From Candidatus Omnitrophota bacterium (GTDB taxonomy: Bacteria; Omnitrophota; Gorgyraeia; Duberdicusellales; 4484-171): 27,967 nt of DNA. The translations under genes were made by a program, and so were the position numbers. A model generated the notes under the pieces. It was not told the DNA's origin, made no database searches, and worked only from the letters and a program-made list of their open reading frames with translations. This document shows positions 22,335 to 27,967 of this stretch, in pieces. The stretch spans positions 1 through 27,967 of the forward strand of contig JAQTUC010000003.1 in NCBI GenBank assembly GCA_028710385.1. The letters are read 5' to 3'. How positions within the stretch are numbered: position 1 is the first letter of the stretch; each line of letters begins with the position of its first letter.

Positions 22335-23450
22335 TTAAGATTCGCCCCGTTCTTTTGCCAGTTCAAGTAAAACGTTTCTCTCGTTGTTGGATAATCTTCT
22401 CGGTATCTCTATTTCAATCTCAACCAGTTCATCACCTACTCTTTTAGTGCGTAAGTTAGCCATGCCTTTGCCTCGTAGCCTGAAAGTTGCGTTTGGCTGG
22501 GTTCCGGCTGGAATATTCATTTTGACGTTACCGGATAAAGTAGGCACTTCAATTTCAGCGCCCAGCATAGCCTTAAATACATTTATTTTTGCCTTGCACT
22601 TAATGTCGTCTCCCTCCCTTTGGAAAAGTATATGGGGTTTTACTTCTATGTGCAGATATAAATCTCCATAGCCCCCTTCGCCGTAGTTGCCTTCTCCTTT
22701 TAGGCGAAGAACAGAACCGCTGTCAACACCCTGAGGTATGGTTACCTTAAGCTGTTTTTTAATTTTAACTCTTCCCTGGCCGGAACATTTTGTGCAGCGA
22801 TTTTTGAAAATTGCGCCTTCTCCGCGGCAATTAGGGCAGGTTTGCGTAAAACTTATAAAACCCATACCGCTTGAAACAACCCCCCTTCCTCTGCATGTCG
22901 GGCAGGTTTCTTTTTTTGAACCGGGCTGCGCGCCGCTGCCGTTACATTGAGTGCAATTTTCGTAGTGATAGAAAGAAACTTCCTTCTCTGCTCCGAAAGC
23001 TGCCTCCTCAAGAGTTATTGCTATTTCAAACTGGATATCTTCGCCGTGGCGCCTGCGGCCTCCTTGGGAGCGGCCGGCGCCGCCGAAAACATCAAAACCA
23101 AGGTCTGAAAAAAATTCTTCAAAAATGCTTCCGAAATCGCCCTGGGCCTGGCCCCGGCCCCTGAAAATATCGGAAAAATCAGCCCCCTTGAAAATATCTT
23201 CAGTTGAATAGCGCGAATCAACGCCCGCGTGTCCATACTGGTCATAGAGCTGCTTTTTGCCTGGATCGCTTAAAACCGCGTAAGCTTCTTAAAGCTCTTT
23301 AAATTTTTCTTCTGCTTCTTTTTTCTTTTCCTGGGGCACCCTGTCAGGATGGTACTGCATAACGAGCTGCCTGTATGCCCGCTTTATTTCTTCAACAGAA
23401 GCAGTTTTCTTAACTCCCAGAATTTCGTAGTAATCTTTCTGTGTACTCAT
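22335..23450 (-). pseudogene. dnaJ: dnaJ with an in-frame TAA in the J-domain
   Basis: Read from the ATG at 23450, the frame encodes a complete DnaJ of about 371 codons except for a TAA at 23291-23289 (codon 54). Before it comes the J-domain with HPD (residues 34-36) and EEKFKEL. After it the same frame continues with EAYAVLSDP, a Gly/Phe region, four zinc-binding repeats (CTQCNGSG, CPTCRGRG, CPNCRGEG and CTKCSGQG) and the substrate-binding C-terminal domain. No shift of frame is needed. Homologues have Asn, Glu or Gln at the stop position, so one base change would explain it. No in-frame Met follows until 22865, within the zinc region. It could be a true nonsense mutation, a population variant or a sequencing error. 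Confidence 0.9.
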
Positions 23451-23461
23451 CGCCACTATTT

Positions 23462-23546
23462 ACGTTGCACGTATCACGTAACACGTATCACGCTTGATTA
23501 TTTTTTGTTTTCCTGACGTGTTACCTGCTACCTGATACGTGATACC
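23462..23546. repeat. Intergenic palindromic repeat (ACGTATCACGTATC family), copy 2
   Basis: It fills the gap between dnaK and dnaJ. The plus strand starts GCACGTATCACGTAACACG and the minus strand arm reads TATCACGTATCAGGTAGCAG and then GTAACACGTC. The latter matches copy 1 at 11751-11822 apart from a 6-base insertion. The two arms are inverted relatives around an A/T-rich centre. Confidence 0.75.
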
Positions 23547-23549
23547 GAT

Positions 23550-25472
23550 TTAGTTTTTCCCGCCTTCTTCTTTAAAATCAGCGTCTATAATGTCTTCTTT
23601 TTTCTCTTTTGGCTCTTCCTGCGCGCTCTGCTGAGGCCCCTGTCCTGCCTGGGCCTGGCTTTGTCCCTGCTGCTGTTTTTGAGCGGTATTTTTATAAATC
23701 TCTTCAGCAAGCTTGTGCGCTGCCTTTGTTAAATCTTCCATGCCCTTTTTAATCATGTTTAAGTTCTTGTCTTTGACGGCGGTTTTTAAATCGTTGAGTT
23801 TCGCTTCAATATTTGCGCGTTCGGACTGCGAAACTTTATCGCCATAATCCTTCAATGATTTCTCTGTTGCGTAAATCAGCTGATCCGCCTGGTTTATGGT
23901 TTCAACTTCTTCTTTTTTCTTTGCGTCTTCTGCCGCAAACTTTTCGGCATCGTGGACCATTTTATCTATTTCTTCTTTTGAAAGTTTCTTGGGAGCCGTG
24001 ATGCGTATGGACTGCTCTTTCCCCGTGCCTAAATCTTTGGCCGAAACATGCACTATTCCGTTTGCATCTATGTCAAAGGAAACTTCAATCTGAGGCACTC
24101 CGCGCGGTGCTGCCGGAATACCGACTAAATCAAATCTGCCCAGCTCAACATTGCCTTCAGCATCAGCCATTTGACGCTCTCCCTGGATTACGCGTATGGT
24201 AACAGCTGTCTGATTGTCGGCAGCAGTTGAAAAAATCTGCGACTTTCTGGTAGGTATGGTTGTATTCCTGTCAATAAGCTTTGTGTTGACTCCGCCTAAG
24301 GTTTCTAATCCCAGGGAAAGCGGTGTTACGTCAAGAAGCAAAACATCTTTTACGTCGCCTTTTATAATTGCTGCCTGGACTGCAGCGCCAAGCGCAACGC
24401 ATTCCATAGGGTCAACGCCGCGCTCAATTTTCTTGCCGAAATATTCTTCAACAAATTTCTGGACTATCGGCATTCTTGTAGGCCCGCCTACCATAATGAT
24501 TTTGTCTATGGATGTTTTGTCGCTAAACGACACGCCTTCTTTCTCAAATGCGGCTTTAGCGTCGCGAAGCGCCTGCTCAAGCGGATGGCGGCAGCGCTCA
24601 ACAATGGGACCGACCAGTTCTTCTATTTTTGCCCTGTTAATTGACATTGTCATATGTTTAGGGCCGGTCTTATCTGCGGTTATAAAAGGAAGATTTATGT
24701 CTGTTGTAAGAGTGCTTGAAAGCTCCACCTTTGCTTTTTCCGCAGCCTCCCTGACTCTTTGCATTGCCATTTTGTCATCACGTAAATCAATTCCGGTTTC
24801 GCGCTTAAACTGATTTACGATGTAATCAATTATAGCGTTATCCATATCCGTTCCGCCAAGCTGCGTATCGCCGCTTGTCGCCATTACTTTAAATCCGCCT
24901 TCTTTCCACATTTCCATAATGGTAACGTCAAGCGTTCCGCCGCCGAAATCAAAAACCATAATTTTTAATTCTTTCCCGGCTTTCTCAAGCCCGTAAGCAA
25001 GGCAGGCTGCCGTAGGCTCATTAATAACACGAAGCACCTTAAGCCCTGCAATTTCTCCGGCGTCTTTTGTCGCGGTTCTCTGATTATCGTCAAAATAAGC
25101 CGGACAGGTGATAACTACTTCTTCAACTTTATCTCCGAGATAGCCTTCTGCGTCCTGTTTAATTTTTTGTAAAATAAAAGCTGAAATCTGCTGAGGCGTA
25201 TATTCTTTGCCGAACACGTTAAATTTATAATCTGTTCCCATTTTGCGTTTTGCCGCAAAGATAGTTCCTTCAGGGTTTATCGCTGCCTGGCGCCTTGCAG
25301 GTTCTCCTACAAGTTTCTGACCGTCTTTTGTGAAAGCAACAAAAGAAGGAAAAGCTTTTCCGCTGGCGACTCCGGCTCCTTCCGCTGAAGGAATAATTAC
25401 GGGCCTACCGCCTTCCATTACCGCTGCTGCCGAGTTTGAAGTTCCTAAATCAATACCAATTACCTTCGCCAT
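23550..25472 (-). CDS. dnaK: Chaperone DnaK (Hsp70)
   Basis: The protein is 640 aa. The ATPase domain (about residues 1-385) begins IGIDLGTSNSAAAV and includes VFDFGGGTLDVTIM and IIMVGGPTRMP. The linker DVLLLDVTPLSLGLET leads into the substrate-binding domain and helical lid. A Gln/Gly-rich segment precedes the acidic tail ending EEGGKN. AGGAGG lies before the ATG at 25472. It follows grpE by 17 bases in a classic hrcA-grpE-dnaK-dnaJ order and is expected to be under HrcA/CIRCE control. Confidence 0.98.
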   Translation of the reverse strand: MAKVIGIDLGTSNSAAAVMEGGRPVIIPSAEGAGVASGKAFPSFVAFTKDGQKLVGEPARRQAAINPEGTIFAAKRKMGTDYKFNVFGKEYTPQQISAFILQKIKQDAEGYLGDKVEEVVITCPAYFDDNQRTATKDAGEIAGLKVLRVINEPTAACLAYGLEKAGKELKIMVFDFGGGTLDVTIMEMWKEGGFKVMATSGDTQLGGTDMDNAIIDYIVNQFKRETGIDLRDDKMAMQRVREAAEKAKVELSSTLTTDINLPFITADKTGPKHMTMSINRAKIEELVGPIVERCRHPLEQALRDAKAAFEKEGVSFSDKTSIDKIIMVGGPTRMPIVQKFVEEYFGKKIERGVDPMECVALGAAVQAAIIKGDVKDVLLLDVTPLSLGLETLGGVNTKLIDRNTTIPTRKSQIFSTAADNQTAVTIRVIQGERQMADAEGNVELGRFDLVGIPAAPRGVPQIEVSFDIDANGIVHVSAKDLGTGKEQSIRITAPKKLSKEEIDKMVHDAEKFAAEDAKKKEEVETINQADQLIYATEKSLKDYGDKVSQSERANIEAKLNDLKTAVKDKNLNMIKKGMEDLTKAAHKLAEEIYKNTAQKQQQGQSQAQAGQGPQQSAQEEPKEKKEDIIDADFKEEGGKN

Positions 25473-25489
25473 GATACACCTCCTGTAAG

Positions 25490-26107
25490 CTATTCTTGTT
25501 TTTGCGAGTTATTATCTTTTGTTTCCTGTTTCTTCTCTTCTTTTTTTTCTTCCTTATCTTCTGCAACCTGCTTCTCAATGCCCACAATTACTTTAGAAGG
25601 CCTGAGAACTTTATCTTCAAGCATATAGCCTCTTTGAACCTCTTCCAAAACTATAGGCTTTTCTATTTTGTCATTCACTTCCTTGGTGGCTATTATTTCG
25701 TGCAAATGCGGATCAAAAAACCTGCCCACACTTTCAATCGGCATCAACCCTCTTTTTTTAAGAAGATTCAGAAAATTATTGTAAGTCATTTCAAGGCCCT
25801 TTATGATTTCTTCTATATTGCCGTGTTCCTTCACCATTTTTAACGCCTGCTCCGCCTCATCAAGCACAATCAAAAGTTCGCGCATCAAAGAAGATGTAGA
25901 AAATTTTATTAAATCATCTTTTTCCCTGTCCCAGCGTTTTCTGGCATTGGTAAAATCCGCGCACATACGCACATATTTTTCCCAAAGAACGCTGTAATCT
26001 TCTTTTTCTTTGCCGTGAGCCTGCGGACAACAAGACTCTTCTTTTTTTTCTTCCTTTACCGGCTCTTCTTTATGATTTTTATTGTTTTTTGCTTTATCGT
26101 TGTTCAC
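25490..26107 (-). CDS. grpE: Nucleotide exchange factor GrpE
   Basis: The protein is 205 aa with a GTG start at 26107, supported by AGGAGG 9 bases upstream. A charged, disordered N-terminus (residues 1-35) and a long coiled-coil helix (about 36-95) lead to the beta-rich head, with GRFFDPHLHEII and GYMLEDKVLRPSKVIV. The C-terminal 25 residues are a Lys/Glu/Gln tail. It releases ADP from DnaK. The start codon and part of the ribosome binding site lie in one arm of a 14-bp inverted repeat (26106-26215). Confidence 0.96.
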   Translation of the reverse strand: MNNDKAKNNKNHKEEPVKEEKKEESCCPQAHGKEKEDYSVLWEKYVRMCADFTNARKRWDREKDDLIKFSTSSLMRELLIVLDEAEQALKMVKEHGNIEEIIKGLEMTYNNFLNLLKKRGLMPIESVGRFFDPHLHEIIATKEVNDKIEKPIVLEEVQRGYMLEDKVLRPSKVIVGIEKQVAEDKEEKKEEKKQETKDNNSQKQE

Positions 26108-26215
26108 CCCGTTATTCCTCCTTTATTCTAACTTTGTCCGTTCACCCCAGCTCTTGCTATCGCTACATATATCAATTTTTTCATATAGTCATAATGTATT
26201 TAGGAATAACGGGGT
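26106..26215 (-). promoter_or_regulatory. Inverted repeat that can sequester the grpE translation start
   Basis: ACCCCGTTATTCCT on the minus strand (26215-26202), just after the hrcA stop, is the perfect complement of AGGAATAACGGGGT (26119-26106). The latter includes half of the grpE AGGAGG and the first two bases of its GTG start. An 82-base loop separates the arms. A regulatory role is inferred, not shown. Confidence 0.6.
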
Positions 26216-26953
26216 TCATAAAGTATCTTCAATAACAGATTCAAGCTGGCATTTAATGGACTGAAGACAGGAAACCGCCCTTACATAATCCATTCTCATC
26301 GGCCCTAAAAGAGCCAGCGCATATGAAACTTTTGCCTTGCCGCTTCCGGATACAACAAGCGAACAATCAGATATTTCGTCAAACCCTATTTCATCTCCGA
26401 CCAGAATTTTTACTTGTTCGTCAAAATAATTGAGAAGCAATTCCTCTATCTGGTTCAATTTAACTTCAAGCGCGTAGAAAACATTTTTAAGGCGCCGCAT
26501 ATCTTCAAATTCCGGCTGCTCCAGGATAAACCGCGCGCCCCTAAAGAATAATTTGTGGTCTTTGCCTGATATCGCAAGAAATGAAGCGTAGCCGCTTTTT
26601 ATCGCCAAAGCGTCAAGAGCATTGGTTATAATCTGGCCGTTGTCCTGAATTGTGTTGTACGATTCAAGCTCTACCGGATAGTTCTTTACAATTTCTTCTT
26701 TCTTAAGGCACTCCACATACTGCTTAAAACCTTTTGTGGTGGGCACCCTTCCGGATGAGGTATGAATATGGGAAAGAAAACCTTTCTTCTCAAGTGTTTC
26801 CATTACATTTCTTATGGTAGCCGAAGAATAAGGAAGTTTATATTTTTGGCAAAGATGAGTGGAGCTTATGGGTTTTGTTTCCTTAATATAGGCCTCAACC
26901 ACCAAATTTAAAATTTCTAATTCTCTTTCTTTTGTATCTACTACTTTTGCCAT
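26216..26953 (-). CDS. hrcA: Heat-inducible transcription repressor HrcA, short form
   Basis: The ATG at 26953 is preferred over an in-frame GTG at 26965, giving 245 aa. The N-terminal winged helix (about residues 5-80, with PISSTHLCQKYKLPYSSATI and SGRVPTTKGFKQYV) is intact. The later GAF-like part keeps FFRGARFILEQPEFEDM and LGPMRMDY. HrcA is usually about 340 aa. Roughly 90 residues are absent from the middle, about where the inserted dimerising domain lies in the Thermotoga structure. HrcA represses the operon by binding CIRCE, and a good CIRCE is present upstream, so DNA binding is probably retained. Confidence 0.92.
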   Translation of the reverse strand: MAKVVDTKERELEILNLVVEAYIKETKPISSTHLCQKYKLPYSSATIRNVMETLEKKGFLSHIHTSSGRVPTTKGFKQYVECLKKEEIVKNYPVELESYNTIQDNGQIITNALDALAIKSGYASFLAISGKDHKLFFRGARFILEQPEFEDMRRLKNVFYALEVKLNQIEELLLNYFDEQVKILVGDEIGFDEISDCSLVVSGSGKAKVSYALALLGPMRMDYVRAVSCLQSIKCQLESVIEDTL

Positions 26954-26974
26954 ATATAGTATCACTGATTACCA

Positions 26975-27055
26975 CGAATCAGGAGGCAAATTACCACGAA
27001 TAAATCTCCTCTCCCATTCGTGAATATTCGTTTCCAATTCGTGCTTATTCGTGCA
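26975..27055. repeat. Intergenic ATTCGTG-rich repeat in the hrcA leader
   Basis: ACCACGAAT and ATTCGTG motifs alternate in both orientations on the plus strand, including TACCACGAATAAATC (one difference from the copy near 2690) and CCATTCGTGAATATTCG. It sits between CIRCE and hrcA and would be transcribed as a structured 5' leader. Confidence 0.6.
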
Positions 27056-27082
27056 TTAGCACTCTCAGCTTAAGAGTGCCAA
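27056..27082. promoter_or_regulatory. CIRCE operator
   Basis: TTAGCACTC, nine bases, GAGTGCCAA: the consensus TTAGCACTC-N9-GAGTGCTAA with one mismatch. It overlaps the expected transcription start of the hrcA promoter and is the HrcA binding site. Confidence 0.95.
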
Positions 27083-27084
27083 AG

Positions 27085-27113
27085 ATATTAACATACAAAT
27101 ATTTAACAGTCAA
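27085..27113 (-). promoter_or_regulatory. Sigma70-type promoter of the hrcA-grpE-dnaK-dnaJ operon
   Basis: The minus strand has -35 TTGACT (27113-27108), a 17-base spacer and -10 TAATAT (27090-27085). CIRCE begins two bases downstream, so HrcA would block initiation. Confidence 0.82.
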
Positions 27114-27138
27114 GAAACTCTTTATTCGCACGTTTTAA

Positions 27139-27501
27139 TTATAAAACCTGCGGTCCTTCGGGCAGCTCTTTCGGAGAAATTGTCTTTTTTTGAAGATGCT
27201 TTTCAACCTTATATTTAAGCTTATCCAGCTGCTTGCTGAGCGCGGAAAATGTGCTGTTTATTGCGCTTGATGCGCGCCTGTCTTTCTCTCCTGCCCGCAA
27301 CACATGCTGCGGAAGATATATATGGGCGCTGCAGGTATACTCTTCCCTGTGCGGGCTTTTCTCAATATGCACAGCCACGTGTATTGGGTCATCCTTACGA
27401 AACATCTGCACGCGGCGCTCTATTTTTTCAAGGTCTTTATCCAGAACGTTTTCCAGAAATTCGCTTTTTTCCAAATTTTTATAAGAAACATCTACTCGCA
27501 T
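27139..27501 (-). CDS. hpf: Ribosome hibernation-promoting factor (HPF/RaiA family)
   Basis: The protein is 120 aa, the short type without the C-terminal dimerisation domain. The fold is recognisable from VDVSYKNLEKSEFLENVLDK, the DDPIHVAVHIEK strand, EYTCSAHIYLP and DRRASSAINSTFSALSKQLDKL. It binds the 30S subunit during stress or stationary phase. The ATG at 27501 has AAAGGAGG upstream. It starts 11 bases after clpB, suggesting a stress-related unit. Confidence 0.88.
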   Translation of the reverse strand: MRVDVSYKNLEKSEFLENVLDKDLEKIERRVQMFRKDDPIHVAVHIEKSPHREEYTCSAHIYLPQHVLRAGEKDRRASSAINSTFSALSKQLDKLKYKVEKHLQKKTISPKELPEGPQVL

Positions 27502-27512
27502 TGCGCCTCCTT

Positions 27513-27967
27513 TTATTTTTTAAAGACAATCTCTCTATTCTTAACGTCTACTGTAATTTTATCCCCTTCTTTGAATTCTCTCTGTATCACCTTTAAGCTC
27601 AAAGGGTCAACTATAAGCTTTTGTATGACCCTCTTTAACGGCCTCGCTCCGTACTCGGGGCTAAACCCTTTATCCGCCAGGAATTCCCGGCAGGAAGCAG
27701 TTAATTCTATCTCTATTTTCTTATCTTTCAACCTTTCTTTTAACACATCTATCTGGATATCTACAATCTTTTTTATCTGGGCAAGGTCAAGCCTGTTAAA
27801 AATTATTATTTCATCCAGGCGGTTGATAAATTCCGGCCTGAAATATTTCTTCATTTCAAGCTTCAGTTTCTCCTCCAGCCCCTTTATATTAATAGTTAAA
27901 TCATTAAAATATTCGCTTCCTATGTTTGAAGTTAAAATAATTACCGTATTTTTGAAGTTTACAATAC
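27513..27967 (-). CDS. clpB: ATP-dependent chaperone ClpB, C-terminal part (5' end outside window)
   Basis: The open frame runs off the right edge. The visible part begins in the second AAA+ module with FKNTVIILTSNIGSEYF (sensor 1 region). It continues with YFRPEFINRLDEIIIF (arginine-finger region) and ends with GFSPEYGARPLKRVIQKLI (sensor 2). These marks fit ClpB, the disaggregase that works with DnaK. The related ClpC is less likely given the neighbouring heat-shock genes. About 150 residues are visible. Confidence 0.9.
   Translation of the reverse strand, partial: IVNFKNTVIILTSNIGSEYFNDLTINIKGLEEKLKLEMKKYFRPEFINRLDEIIIFNRLDLAQIKKIVDIQIDVLKERLKDKKIEIELTASCREFLADKGFSPEYGARPLKRVIQKLIVDPLSLKVIQREFKEGDKITVDVKNREIVFKK

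Noticed and set aside
23021..23245. A 74-residue frame within dnaJ
   Set aside because: It is out of frame with dnaJ and has no recognisable features. The conserved DnaJ sequence is in the other frame, continuous except for one stop.
23289..23291. TAA read as an amino acid (stop codon reassignment) in dnaJ
   Set aside because: Other genes in the window end in TAA with no in-frame homology beyond it, so TAA works as a stop.
27056..27082. Sigma54 promoter resemblance (TTGGCAC) upstream of hrcA
   Set aside because: The string is one arm of CIRCE, and a sigma70 promoter lies immediately upstream. No GC element follows at sigma54 spacing.

Overview
All protein genes in this window lie on the minus strand, so the biological order runs from high to low coordinates. 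The composition (about 40% G+C by eye), tight operons with short overlaps, lipoprotein signals, split class I fumarase, NfnAB, queuosine genes and several families of short intergenic palindromic repeats suggest an uncultivated, anaerobic Gram-negative-type bacterium. My best guess is the Omnitrophota/PVC neighbourhood. An EF-P with a TPGN tip instead of the usual PGK fits that guess, but taxonomy is inference only.

Layout in transcription order. 27967-27139: 3' end of clpB, then hpf. 27113-21969: a class I heat-shock cluster, with a sigma70 promoter overlapping CIRCE, then hrcA, grpE, dnaK, dnaJ (interrupted by an in-frame TAA) and an FmdB-type zinc ribbon gene. 21920-16458: a DUF1015 gene and accD, then an apparently separate unit of a MalK/MsmK-type ATPase translationally coupled to two GGDEF genes. 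16412-6597: housekeeping genes: pgi, an amidase lipoprotein gene, murI, queD, queC, queE, fumarase alpha, a membrane gene, efp, fumarase beta, a second membrane gene, rph and a lipoprotein gene. 6565-1: a nitrogen/redox cluster of nfnA, nfnB, gdhA, a GAF-ANTAR antiterminator gene and an FMN-type glutamate synthase gene that leaves the window.

The most interesting part is the RNA regulation of the nitrogen cluster. The 270-nt leader of the GAF-ANTAR gene has a good sigma70 promoter followed by three consecutive intrinsic terminators. The 5' strand of each terminator is also the 3' strand of a small hairpin with a six-base loop of the form A-N-N-G-R-C (AGAGGC, AAAGAC, AACGGC). The nfnAB leader contains a fourth copy of the same device (loop AAAGGC). 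This matches the known ANTAR target rule (hexaloop with A1 and G4, mutually exclusive with a terminator). It suggests that the GAF-ANTAR protein controls nfnAB and, through three stacked attenuators, its own gene. The leader of the downstream glutamate synthase gene has a further A1/G4 hairpin, but its arrangement differs.

Other oddities are the nonsense codon in the dnaJ J-domain, an HrcA about 90 residues shorter than usual, a 14-bp inverted repeat that can pair the grpE start codon and half its ribosome binding site with sequence just after hrcA, and three families of intergenic repeats, one of which supplies the last codons of queC.
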